From Xiphias gladius (taxonomy: Eukaryota; Chordata; Actinopteri; Istiophoriformes; Xiphiidae): a stretch of DNA of 64,000 nucleotides. The notes under the pieces were generated by a model. That model worked only from the letters and a program-made list of their open reading frames with translations, was not told where the DNA came from and did no database searches. The stretch spans positions 8,641,001 to 8,705,000 of the forward strand of contig NC_053418.1 in assembly GCF_016859285.1 (NCBI RefSeq), in the 5' to 3' direction. Below, piece by piece: positions 52,101 to 62,498 of this stretch; position 1 is the first letter of the stretch, and every line of letters begins with the position of its first letter. The position numbers and the translations under genes are program-made.

Positions 52101-53177
52101 GCCACATAGCTGTCCCCAAAGAGGACCACACACCTGTATAAGATGACCACAGAAGAAGAGAAGAGACTTACTGGATGTTTAACTTTGTAACTGCCTTTAA
52201 AAGCTGCCAAAAAGCTCTTATGTCTGTATCTAATAGATTTAAATTTGACCAAACCACATTAAAGTGCTTTTGATGGGAAATAACATTGAAATGAAACCTG
52301 CAATGCCATTCGGTGGGTACTGTTTTATTCAGTAACCTTTGAGCCTGGCACTACTTTCTGTTACAGCAATATGTTTTCCTGAATCACTGACATACTTCCT
52401 GCCACCTAAAAACAAGATCTTAATGTACATTTCAAAGGAAGTCATGAATTAACCAGTTCATGGCCACAGTGCTGTATCATCCAAGGGTGTTCATCTTGTA
52501 ATTATAATTTTTCTAACACCAATTGAAGGCTGTGTTAATAAAAATGAAAATCAAAAATTCCTAATATCCCATCAAAGCAATTATCATAATAAATTACTGA
52601 GCACATAGACAAGAAATAGATTTATGAGAAATATGTAGTACTTTAGGTTAAAAAAAAAAAAAGCAAAGATACAATCTGCCAGTCTCTGAAATAACATAAT
52701 TTTCTTTCTATTTTTTGTGTGAAAACACACACAAACACACACAAACACACACACATACACGCGCGCACACACACACACACACACCATCAAACCATTGACT
52801 ACGGGCATCCGGGTAAGAGTCAAACCCAGGCGCATGTTGTCGTTGATGTTTCTAACATCTGGAATACTGACAGAATCTGTAAATAAAGTAGCAAAGACAA
52901 CATTTCATTAAAGTTCAAGGAAGTTCAGGATTTCCCCAGAGCTATGTCTGGGGAAATCCTTGATGTTTTTAAGATGACACATCCTTGCAGTTATGTTTAG
53001 GCTTTTTGAAGTACATGGCCAATGTTAGAGAGGTCAAAGGTTAAATAGCAAAAATGCCAAACCTTACCTTGAAGATTGAGCTTGTCGCAGCTGTTTCTGA
53101 ACCCTGTGACTGGACACTTGTAAATATCCCCCTTCTTGTTTCTGATGAAATCACTCCATGGAGCACCAACCAGGAGC
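40115..53177 (-). CDS. itga2: Integrin alpha-2 (collagen receptor alpha chain), 28 exons, 5' end missing
   Basis: Alpha chain of the alpha2-beta1 collagen/laminin receptor, a type I membrane protein. Exons in transcript order: 53068-53177, 52785-52876, 52019-52133, 51342-51469, 51043-51191, 50576-50726, 50113-50278, 49800-49876, 48746-48884, 47753-47898, 47507-47650, 46901-47104, 46567-46697, 46226-46389, 45775-45926, 45468-45578, 44973-45058, 43529-43670, 43140-43223, 42936-43012, 42766-42849, 42547-42649, 42344-42454, 42022-42132, 41294-41407, 41065-41154, 40594-40710, 40115-40204. Every junction keeps phase: 1,128 codons plus TGA. The count matches human exons 3-30; exons 1-2 (signal peptide and first propeller blade) were not found and probably lie in the N gap. 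Diagnostic strings are [30 protein letters not shown] and LQDRNHSS. Beta-propeller calcium loops [18 protein letters not shown] and DLNGDTLPD are present. One membrane helix is followed by GFFKR. Alpha-1 was considered and rejected on these strings. Confidence 0.96.
40594..40710 (-). other. itga2: itga2 transmembrane exon
   Basis: The exon encodes the last extracellular residues ([12 protein letters not shown]) and a hydrophobic helix rich in Leu, Ala and Val, ending LLWK. The next exon opens with FGFFKRKY, the conserved membrane-proximal integrin alpha motif. A short tail ending HVDEVL follows, unlike the human ELSS terminus. Confidence 0.9.
45698..45721. repeat. Perfect 10-bp hairpin in an itga2 intron
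   Basis: Arms ATCAAAGACC and GGTCTTTGAT with a four-base loop, directly after an (AT)n run. Confidence 0.9.
46028..46147 (+). repeat. Dispersed fish repeat, internally deleted, in an itga2 intron
   Basis: Contains AATAGTTTGACATTTTGGGA, GAGAGTTAGATGAGAAG and CTGGAAACAGGGGCAACAGC, in the order of a common percomorph repeat as I recall it. The middle part of the family is missing. Confidence 0.55.
47969..48175 (+). repeat. Dispersed AGTA-rich fish repeat in an itga2 intron
   Basis: Starts CAGTGGCGGATTGTAACTAA, continues with TTTGAGGTATTTGTACTTTA and GAGTATTTCCATTTCATGCT. Recognised as a widespread teleost repeat; the class is not assigned. Confidence 0.6.
49800..51469 (-). other. itga2: itga2 inserted I (von Willebrand A) domain exons
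   Basis: Exons 51342-51469, 51043-51191, 50576-50726, 50113-50278 and the start of 49800-49876 encode the collagen-binding I domain. The metal site is complete: DGSNS (Asp-x-Ser-x-Ser), the Thr in STNTF, and the Asp in [10 protein letters not shown]. The alpha-C helix region reads VLGYYIRN where human alpha-2 has VLGYLNRN, so the collagen-receptor helix is present but two central residues differ. The metal-site residues imply a working ligand-binding domain; the effect of the helix change is unknown. Confidence 0.9.
52724..52784. repeat. (CA)n microsatellite overlapping an itga2 splice donor
   Basis: Imperfect CA repeat with ACAA and GCGC interruptions. On the transcript strand it is a TG repeat that starts immediately after the exon ending at 52785, so the 5' splice site is made of the repeat itself. 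Confidence 0.95.
52927..52960. repeat. Perfect 14-bp hairpin in itga2 intron 3
   Basis: Arms AGGATTTCCCCAGA and TCTGGGGAAATCCT with a six-base loop, about 50 nt upstream of the acceptor of the exon at 52785-52876. Confidence 0.92.
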
Positions 53178-54500
53178 CTACAGAAAACAACAATTTACAT
53201 TTCTTCGCCGCTCTCATAAACACCCGCCATAAGAGGCATGCCTGAATGTTTTAGTTTACAGTGCATGACCCCCTGTACAGGCAGTAGTTGAATGAGCCTC
53301 TTCCAATTTATTTCAAAATGTTTACAGAATTATCTGCAGATGTTAACATGTTGTTATAGCAAAAATAAAAGTCATTGTACTACTTTAAAGGTATATCATG
53401 TCATTTTTCCACATTAAAATGTCCCAAAACGACTAGAACTATGTTATATATTTCATTGAGTTGTGTACTTTCATTCTCCCAAATGTTTCCAGCAATTTTC
53501 AAACCTAGAGAAATCCATAATTTTAATCAAGGTAACGGTCCGTTTCATTTGGTCGCCTGTCAATGGCGTCATATCCACTTTGCGCATGCGTCAGAGTGGT
53601 GGTCAGAAGCAGTCAAAATGGACTCGTTATCCGTGAAACTGCTTTATTAAGTGTTTTTACCGGGTTTAATCACTGGGTCTGGTTGTTTTGGAGAGGAGGA
53701 GACCTCCGCGGATAATTCGGCTCCCGGTAAAAACGGCCTGAACATCTGGATCATAAGTTATCAGAGAAACAAGCTGAGCAAATGTTAGTGACAGCTCGGC
53801 TCGCAGCCCCTCAGGGGCGATTTTTAACGTGAAACTGCTTTATTCAGTGTTTTTTACTGGTTTTAATCACCTGGTCCTTTTGTTTTAGAGAGAGAGAGAG
53901 AGAGCACGTTTAAGTACATGTCACCACCAAACTTTACTGTAGGAACTTGTGCGTCACTTGTAAGACAAAAGTGACACATATACACAAATATCAGTCTGTA
54001 TCATTTTAAGTCTGTGTTATCTTGCTCTGAGAATGCATCATAAAGTCATCTATGACATCTTTCTAAGTAAGAAACTTAAGAAACTGCAAGTTCACACAGA
54101 AAATATCAACCTCAAACCCCACACCATCCCCACATCACAACATTCACATGTTGCTTGCTGTTGGCGATATTTGATTTACACAGGAAACAGGATGTATCAC
54201 TGTTTCTTTCTCATGGATACCGCTATGGAATATACAGTCATAAACCACTATCAGATACTGTACACCTCCCCCAGTTACACAAACGGGACACTCCTCCAGA
54301 CAGTGAGTTACTCTATGAGACCATGAGTCAGAGTGTAATACATCTTAACATCACTGAGTTCAGTTAATGTTTACCTAAATGTTAAAAAAATGAGTGAGGG
54401 AAAAAACAGGAGAGGCTTTAAACATGGATTGTGTGTGACACAACCGCAGATCATGGCAGCTCAGACAAAACTGAGCACTTAGGGTTTTTGAGACTACAGC
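53178..54500. other. Partial itga2 intron 2 and flank, mostly repeats
   Basis: This stretch runs from the first visible itga2 exon up to the N gap. I searched for the expected exon 2 (a blade with a FSGP...FGY-type start) on the minus strand and did not find it. About 53,378-53,895 is an interspersed repeat; the remainder shows no recognisable feature. Confidence 0.6.
53378..53895 (+). repeat. Interspersed teleost repeat with an internal direct duplication
   Basis: Resembles a repeat seen near many fish genes, as I recall it (starting near TCATTTTTCCACATTAAAAT and passing through GGTCGCCTGTCAATGGCGTC). A segment of about 60 bp beginning CGTGAAACTGCTTTATT occurs at about 53,632 and again at about 53,829, ending near the GAGAGA run. 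No coding capacity. The family name is not assigned. Confidence 0.5.
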
Positions 54501-55000
54501 NNNNNNNNNNNNNNNNNNNNNNNNNNNNNNNNNNNNNNNNNNNNNNNNNNNNNNNNNNNNNNNNNNNNNNNNNNNNNNNNNNNNNNNNNNNNNNNNNNNN
54601 NNNNNNNNNNNNNNNNNNNNNNNNNNNNNNNNNNNNNNNNNNNNNNNNNNNNNNNNNNNNNNNNNNNNNNNNNNNNNNNNNNNNNNNNNNNNNNNNNNNN
54701 NNNNNNNNNNNNNNNNNNNNNNNNNNNNNNNNNNNNNNNNNNNNNNNNNNNNNNNNNNNNNNNNNNNNNNNNNNNNNNNNNNNNNNNNNNNNNNNNNNNN
54801 NNNNNNNNNNNNNNNNNNNNNNNNNNNNNNNNNNNNNNNNNNNNNNNNNNNNNNNNNNNNNNNNNNNNNNNNNNNNNNNNNNNNNNNNNNNNNNNNNNNN
54901 NNNNNNNNNNNNNNNNNNNNNNNNNNNNNNNNNNNNNNNNNNNNNNNNNNNNNNNNNNNNNNNNNNNNNNNNNNNNNNNNNNNNNNNNNNNNNNNNNNNN
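54501..55000. other. Assembly gap of exactly 500 N
   Basis: Exactly 500 unknown bases, the kind of fixed-size placeholder used when contigs are joined without a known distance. Its left flank should hold the 5' exons of itga2 and its right flank the 3' exons of paip1. Neither set is visible, so the true missing sequence is probably several kilobases. Confidence 0.98.
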
Positions 55001-55174
55001 TCCACCCATAAAAAGCTCATAGCTGGGCAGTAAGCAGGGATTCAAAAAAGAAGTGTAGCATTATGCTGAAATGAATACATTGATATAAAAAAAAAATGCA
55101 ACATTTGGAATGATAATGCTGTTTAAAAGAAAACCTTACATCACCACACCAGACAAATGAGTGTAACCTCTCAC

Positions 55175-58100
55175 CTCCAGGTGCAGGTAGAGCTCTCCCA
55201 GAAAGAGCACAAAGGAGTGGAATTTCTTTTGAGTCTCTGGCTCTCCTCGAACAGCTTCATCCCTTTGTTCATACTCTGTTCGACACCTACAGCAGACAAC
55301 ATTCTTTCTTTTGAAATGGCAATTTGAATGAATGATTAACATACCTGAAATTCAGTGGAAACAGAAATAAAATCACCTTTTGAGGAGCAGCTGACGAAAG
55401 TTGCCACTTGGTGGGCTGACTGTGAGGTGCTGGGACAGGTAGTTACAGAGTCTGGCACCAGTGTAAGAAAAGTTTGGAATGGCAGTGGACTGCAAAGAAA
55501 AGAAAAAAGTAATACCCAGTGGGGGGACCTTATACAATTGTATGTTTCTTCAGAAACATGCATGTACATTATATTTAATGTGTATGATGTGTTCAGACAG
55601 GTTTGGTTTGAAATTGCATTATTTAATATTTATACTAAGAACAAAATGAGGACTGAATGTGTTATTTCCAAACCTGTGTGTATATCAGTTCCACCAGCTC
55701 CTGCAACAACTCTTCAGTAGTAACCCAGGAATTCAGTATACTGGTTATGTATTCCACATCCAACTCAAAGGACCCGGGTGAGGAGCTCAGGTGGGCAAGA
55801 AAGTCTGTGACCATATCAGCCAAGGTTGGTTCATTGAAATAGCTTTCACTGTCATCACAAAAAGTGGGGTCCTACACAAAAATCACATTAAAAACATGAA
55901 AAACGAAATAGAAAAATCCAGAGCACTTTGTCATGCTAATGCAAAACCATTAACAAATAACATTCAAATTAAAAATCTAAATTTCCATGGTATTCACATC
56001 TTTACAACAGTAATGATGGACGCACTACTGACACAGTTTCTGACTCCTACTTGGAAGCTAAAAGCAGAAACATTACCATATGGGGTTTTTTTTTTTTAAA
56101 AACACTTTAAAAAGTAATAGTGTCGGGATAAATGCAGTGATGGTGTAAAAATCCCTCTTACTTCATACGGGTTCATTCCAGAGGGGACAAACTCTGGAGC
56201 ACTGGCTGAAAGCTTTGATGACTTGACCAAGGAATCCACATCATTACACCCTCTGAAGGCAGACATACTGTTGGAATTTGCACTTTGTTGGGGTTTGCTT
56301 TGTCTTTTACAATCTGAAAGAGGACGAGGAAAGATGTTCTCAGCCCTTGCTATATGTGTAACAACTCATACAACATAGGTTAATTCTCTTTTTTCTTTAC
56401 TGAAAAGGCTGGCAAGAGTCTATATCTTTTTGTTATTGACAACCATTCATTCCTACCAAAAACACAATTCTTAAAAAATGGTGTCACAAATATGAATTTA
56501 CTTTTTTTTTTTTTAAAAGAGTCAGTTATTTTATAAAACAGCTGAGCTCAGATGGGCTGAGCACAGATTTGGTGCACTAGCAAGTATTTAAGGCAGCAGG
56601 ACGATGTATGTGGGATAGATTCAAAATTAACTGGAGTTCCCAAGTTGCTGGTAATGAAGGAACATGTCACCCAGTGCAATGTTGCAGCTCACTGATGTGT
56701 TTTTAATAGTTTTTGGACAACAATGGAGGTCTCTGGCACAGAATAAACTATACCAGGCTTTGGATACACTGACAATACAATTCATTGCTGGTTTTAGTTT
56801 TTTCATGAGATGTGATGACAGTAAGAGAAAATATTGGTTAACTTTATTACCCCAGGGGGAAATTGGTTTGCAGTTTAGGAACAAAATTTAACAAAAAGAA
56901 TCAACAGACAAACAAAGACACTATATGAAAATTTTGCTTGAGAAACTAATGTTAGTTGAGTGCGAAGCCGCTATACAGCACAGAACAAGACACAGTACTT
57001 CCTAGTATGCAGAAGTAACTATTATGCTGCTGTGAGTACTTACAGGTTCACCTAGCAAAAGTGTGTGTGCAGCTGTCCCTCAGTGCTGCAAACTCGTGCA
57101 TGTGTGTTACAGTGTGCGATGGCTGATGGAATAAGGGAACTCCTGGCTCTGTTACTTTTGCAGCTGAGGGCCAAAACACATAGACCTGATGGAAGGACCT
57201 GAAGCTCACTGAACAAGGGGTGTTGTGGGAAAACACTGCACAAAACACAAGCCAGCTGTGGAACACCACTGGTTACAGTAGAGCCGCGCCCCAAACTCCC
57301 ACTAATCATTCAAGATCATGCTGGCTATGAACTGTGGTAATGGGAGTGATATGGTTTTTAGGAGCAAATACCGACATCTTAAATTTTCAACCGATATTGC
57401 CTGATACTGACGTGCTTTATGTGCAGTTAAAAACAGGTTGTGCTTTTCAGACCTGTAATTGCATGGTTTTGACCATGACCATACTTTTATTGTATTACAG
57501 CATTGACAGGTGTATTAAGTGACATAGTTCTTTGGAATACAATCTCAATGGGGCTTCCAACCGTCCAAACATGGACACTTTCTATATTCTGATATAGAGT
57601 TTAGCAGCTGATACCTAAAGAATAAAGTTTTCTTCATACAGCTATGCTGCAAACCTTCTCACTAGTACATTGCTACCCCACTCTAGGGGTGAGTGGTTTG
57701 ATCCCCAAGGTACTGATACTAGCGTTGTGACGTCTAGTTTGAGTATCAGTATCAATCATCAATAGGATCGATACTAAAAAAGATCGATCACATGTCAATT
57801 CACAACCTGTGTATAAATAAACTCTTTCTTAGTGCTGCAATATTTGCATCTCTGGTGCTGTTGTGTGCGTAAGTTGTAGCGATCATTTCTTTAGTTCAGA
57901 GAATTCACAATATGAACATTTATTATGTACCACTGAGTACTGTGTGTGTTTAAACGTTCACGTGATTTAGTAATTAACAGAGAATCAAAAAAATAAATAA
58001 ATCATGTTTGGAAAAATATCTGGTCACGGTATATTAGCTTTTGATAATAATAAAAAGTATAGATATCAGTATTGTTATCAATATGATCCTGGCCATGGTA

Positions 58101-58769
58101 TAACTTGGTTTTGGATCGAAACCAAATTTTTTGTGGTATCACCCACCCCCTTTAAGTCAAGTTAGCTAAAACGAAACTCAGGTCGTAGCTGCGTAAGACA
58201 ACCTAAACCGTGGCAAGTAACTAGTCAACTATGTGATATCCGAGTGGAAGCTTTATTTAGATGTTGCGTTACCTCCCATGGAGTAACAGTCCAACAGGTG
58301 CACCTCGCAACGCCAAGATACTACGGTTAGCTAACATTAATGGCATTTAGCTGCTAGCTTGCTAATGGCAGCTCCAGATTTAGACCAGGTTAAACGAGTA
58401 ACCCCCTACGCCTCTCAGAGGAAGTGATAGACGGAGGAAATTTTTGGGCTACTTTTATAGTCGGACAAAGATAGCGATATTTAAGTGACATATTAACGAA
58501 TCTGACAGTAACGTTAGCCAGTTAACTTAGCTCCGTTATCGTTGACGTTAGCTAGTTGACGGTTCCCTACCTCCACCGACTATGTCGTTGGCCGTGCTAA
58601 TGTTGTTCTCGGCAAACGGCGGGGATGTCCGTGGCTGTCTCAGCGGTTCCCTTTGGTTGAAAAGCGTGGTTTTGGAGTCGCCGTCCCCGGCGGTAGCCAC
58701 GAGCCCGGGCTCTGCTGGAAGATTACGGGTTCTCCCCGCTCCGGGAGCTCGGTCGAAATTCTGATTCAT
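55175..58769 (-). CDS. paip1: Poly(A)-binding protein-interacting protein 1, 5' half only (5 exons)
   Basis: Cytoplasmic translation factor that links PABP to eIF4A/eIF3 and stimulates cap-dependent translation. Exons in transcript order: 58571-58769, 56162-56313, 55674-55871, 55377-55489, 55175-55286. Phases are continuous, giving 258 codons. The start MNQNFDRAPGAGRTR matches human MSDGFDRAPGAGR. A Pro/Arg-rich segment (PLRQPRTSPP) follows. Exon 2 carries the PAM2-type PABP-binding motif SKLSASAPEFVPSGM. Exons 3-5 enter the MIF4G-like domain: ADMVTDFLAHL, FSYTGARLCNYLSQHLTVSP and KKFHSFVLFLGELYLHLE. The frame upstream of the chosen ATG stays open and has another ATG (58833-58835), so a longer amino terminus cannot be excluded. 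The last visible exon ends at a good donor (GTGAGAGG). The rest of the MIF4G domain and the acidic PAM1 carboxy terminus are not present before the N gap. Confidence 0.95.
57681..58153. repeat. MITE-like repeat in paip1 intron 1
   Basis: A segment of about 470 bp with partly matching inverted ends: AGGGGTGAGTGGTTTGATCC on the left, and AGGGGGTGGGTGATACCAC on the reverse complement of the right end. The interior is rich in GATACT/ATCGAT motifs. No coding frame. Likely a non-autonomous DNA transposon; no clear target-site duplication was seen. Confidence 0.45.
58320..58560. promoter_or_regulatory. GTTAGC/GCTAGC-rich cluster beside the paip1 promoter
   Basis: Several copies of GTTAGCTAAC, GCTAGC and ACGTTAGC lie within 250 bp just inside intron 1. 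A similar cluster sits in the same place in ndufs4. Such motifs are common near fish transcription starts; the function is unknown. Confidence 0.4.
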
Positions 58770-59195
58770 GACTGCTCGTTTGTCAGCCTCGACTCTCAAA
58801 GCAGCATTTGAAAATGATGAAGAAATGCTGTTCACCGTACCAACTGCTTTTTTTGTCTTTTTTGTAGCGGCAATTGCAAAACACGCCCTATCTCTCTTTC
58901 ATGGTGGCTTTTTCTCGATCGGCTAGTATCACAGTATATACACAACTTTTTTTTTTGGCCACTTCCTCTAACAACAAACTCGCTGTCACTTATTAACCAG
59001 GACAGTGTTTTATATCAAAATACAACTGTCTCCCTCTGCTGGCGCGGAGTGGAAGCTACAAAGCCATAAATGATGCCTTAAAATACATTATGGTAGTAAG
59101 AGTATTCAGTTTCTTCACTTAAGTAAATGTATAAATACCCAACATAAAGATATGCATTTATAATCCTTTAAATAGTGTAAAAAAAAAAAATATTG

Positions 59196-59198
<3 letters not shown>

Positions 59199-59234
<36 letters not shown>
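59199..59234. repeat. (TG)n microsatellite
   Basis: Eighteen TG units followed by a G6 run. Confidence 0.95.
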
Positions 59235-59236
<2 letters not shown>

Positions 59237-59262
59237 GGGTTATGTAGGTCTCCTTATGCTGA

Positions 59263-59286
59263 AGGGAGGGAGGGAGGGAGGGAGGG
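59263..59286. repeat. (GGGA)n short tandem repeat
   Basis: About six GGGA units shortly after the TG repeat. Confidence 0.9.
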
Positions 59287-62200
59287 TGGTCAAAGTTTTT
59301 TGGGAAAGTAGTTGAGTTTCTTGTAACCTTTCATATTTACTGCAATGAAAATAGGGCATGGTTGAAAGAAAATAACAAAATATTAAAAGTATTAGTGTGA
59401 AAATGAACATATCAAAAGTTAAAGCACCCATCATGAAAAAAACAAAGGCCCCTGTGGGTGTTATATTATTACACATTGTATTATTGTATTATTATTAGTG
59501 ATGCTGTCATGTATAAGTAGCATTTTACTGTTGTGGTCAGTCCAGGTGGTGCTAATTTTAACTACTGTTGGGTAGTTTATGACATGTATTTTTTAAAATG
59601 ATTAGAACTTCTGGAGTAAAAAGTACAATATTTCTCACTAAACTTGAGTGGAATACAGGTACAAAGAAGCGTAAAATGGGAATAGTGAAGGACTTTTATA
59701 AACATTTTCCTCCTGACCATCATTCAATATAAGATGCTGTGGGTGGGATTTTTGAAATACTGAGGTCCCACCCCCCCTATGAAAAATCCGTAAATGATAT
59801 CTGTTTACATGATATTTATTTATTTATTTAACTGTTCAGTAATATTTATGGATTTGATCTCCTGTATTTTATCTCTTGATATTTGCTAAAGCATTAAGGG
59901 TTAATTACATTTAACTGATATATCAGATACATATTTATCTTTCGCAGAGGAGATTCTGGACCTGTTTAACCCCCTCAGATGTGCCTCTCTCACCGAGCTC
60001 ACTCAGTAGCTGCCCACTATGAACATGTGTTGCACCAGACCTCTCAGTGTAAGTATTCATTAGTTGTTTTGGCCTCCAGTCATTTTCCACTTGTTTCCCA
60101 AAGCTGGATCACATTATGCCACATAGATTTCCCGGCCAGAAATGCGGAGACCCACTTTGATAAAAGATTACTGCCCCTATTTTCTGTTATTGCTGTTTTT
60201 CCCCTCATGCCAGTGTCTTGGAGAGAGTTCAAACATTCACAAGTCACATAGGATGACAAATGACTAGGATTGATGTTGGGTGGGGGTCAGCCGCATACTC
60301 ATCACTACAGGTTTTTAAAGCAAAAAGAATAGATTCATGCCTATGGACCAGGTTACTATGAGGCTAATATTCACCAGTACACATTATATGTTATATCTTT
60401 GGCGATTTATTGGCTGTTTCATTAGATTACATAATCAGCAATTAAAGACAAATCAGTGCTACTGTGTGTGATATAGTTTTCCACCAGAAAAAAAAAAAAA
60501 TTCTCCTTCCTCTGAAATTCTATGTCTTTTTTGATAACTTTAATCTCAATTAGAAAAGATTTAAGACAGAGAAAAATTAAAAATAAAATTTTTTTTTAAC
60601 ATATTGTATCAACAAAATGACATGAAATACAACCCCAACTGAAAATATCTGTAATTCATGTAATAAACTCATTGAAAAATTGCACACAAAAGCCCTAAAC
60701 TGAACTTCCTACTCTGTCTTCAAAGGTAAGATTTATCTTAAGAACTCTGTCGTGAATGTGGCCTCAAAGGTGCAATAGCCATAACATACTGCACAGTCAC
60801 CAGAGAGAGCAGAGCAAATGTAGTAGACAGTGCTGTGTATGGTGCAGACATGGTCATGAAATAGTATTCCATATGTTGCCACTGGCCCCGACTGTCGTGG
60901 TGGAATGCACTGCAGCATTCCTCAGTATTCATCGGTTGTTGTGGTGATTCCTTAAACAGCTATCGATGGACAGTATGCTATAGCCTGAAGCAAGTGCCTT
61001 CCTGTACTCTGGATTCTATAGTTCAGGTCACTTTTGTTGTTTTCCCGCCAAACTGGATGAGTTTGGGAATGAAGACAGCGGCCGTAGCCTCTCACAGTCC
61101 CTCTCTCACCTTCCTGTCTTCCTCTACTCTCCCAATTTTTCATCCCTGTCCTGAGATAGATGTTCAGAGAGGCGGGATAAGAGAACATGAGGCCCGGAAG
61201 CCTGTGGTGTTAATGTTCTCCCTGTGGTCTTTTGATCTGGCATCAAGGCAGCTGTCATTGATTAGTGTGTTTGTAGATGATTGCTGAGGGAAATGGGTGG
61301 TCAGGCACAGGTCATATCTCTCTCCCTCATTCACGTTTCTTTCCCGCACACACATTCAGATCCTCTCCCAGGGCCCTCCAGAAACCCACAGCCAGTGGTA
61401 ATGCAGACTAACATGACCAAGCAGTTTTAAATTTTTTTGCAAGTATTAGCAGCAGGTGCTTTATCAGCTATCTTTACTATGCAAGGCCTCCTGCAATTAG
61501 GGAATGTTGCAGCTCCACTGTAATGGGGCGATATTAGGAAGTGATGTCAGCATCTACAGGCCACACCAGGGAAGTTACCTCCCTCTCATTTTGTTGTGGT
61601 TGGTCTTGTATGTTTCCCTTTTGTTTGGGAACTAATCATTAGTGCAATGGTTGCCACATGGAATATCTGGCTGGGCAGTAATGGTTGCCTTTTGTCCTTT
61701 CCATACCTCAGAGACGCAGATAAGAATAGACTTACCATGACCTGAACGGTCACCAGGGTTTCTCAGTACATGTGCTAAAGCTTGCCATTCTCCTGCGGTT
61801 CCCCACCAGTAAAAGTCAGTCTTTGCTGTACGGAGGAAGAAAGACCACTACATTGCAGAGGAGAAAATTGTAATTTTATTTTCACGTAATAGAGTTCCTA
61901 TAAAAAGTAAAGCATGCAAAGGAATGCTTGCCTTGTAAGTGTTCCCCCCCAGTTAAATATTTCACAAAATAAATAAATCATTACAATACAGTCAAAACGC
62001 AGTGGTTAAGTATCAAAAAATGTCTTTAAATGTGTGGTATCTATTATTTAATGCTGTCACGATAAACTGACCCTATATTTCCCTCAACTTACTGCAGTCA
62101 TTTTCTGTCTCTCCCCTTTATGTCTCACAGGAGAATATGGATTATAAATAACAGCTTGAGATACTTCTGCATCCACTGCAGTTCATTAGCCGGGACAGTA

Positions 62201-62419
62201 TCTCCTGTGTTGTCCACATTATACGCATACTCCAGTTGCAAACCGTTTGGCACAGAAAAAAAGGATAAATATTGCATCCCGTGCCACACAAAACACAGAT
62301 ATCACCTCCTCCCACCAAATAAAGAACGTGATCTCAATCAAAGTCAGGAGCAGAGACCATATTTTTATGTAACAGTGTTAGTGCCTTGTTTCCAAAAGAG
62401 AGATTTCCCAGTGAATGTC

Positions 62420-62425
62420 TTTATT
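62420..62425 (-). terminator. fgf10: Proximal poly(A) signal of fgf10
   Basis: AATAAA on the minus strand about 75 nt after the fgf10 stop codon. Further candidates lie downstream (for example near 61,875), so a longer 3' UTR is possible. Confidence 0.4.
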
Positions 62426-62498
62426 TTACAGCTTTTCAGTATTGAAAACCTCTTTGTCCAGTGCTGCATATTCTCCATCTCCAGTGGACTTCTTCAGC

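Larger units (their letters stand above)
58836..62400. other. Intergenic region paip1-fgf10
   Basis: No gene recognised. It contains the paip1 promoter near 58.8-58.95 kb, a (TG)n and (GGGA)n pair at 59.2-59.3 kb, and AT-rich sequence. A less AT-rich, repeat-poor part (60,960-61,830) could hold regulatory DNA. No NNT-like exon was seen. Confidence 0.6.

Noticed and set aside
40115-53177. Assignment of the integrin gene as itga1
   Set aside because: The strings [38 protein letters not shown] and the DPLKIG segment match alpha-2 better than alpha-1.
54431-55045. Open frames of up to 200 codons across 54.4-55.0 kb
   Set aside because: They consist almost wholly of unknown residues from the N gap.
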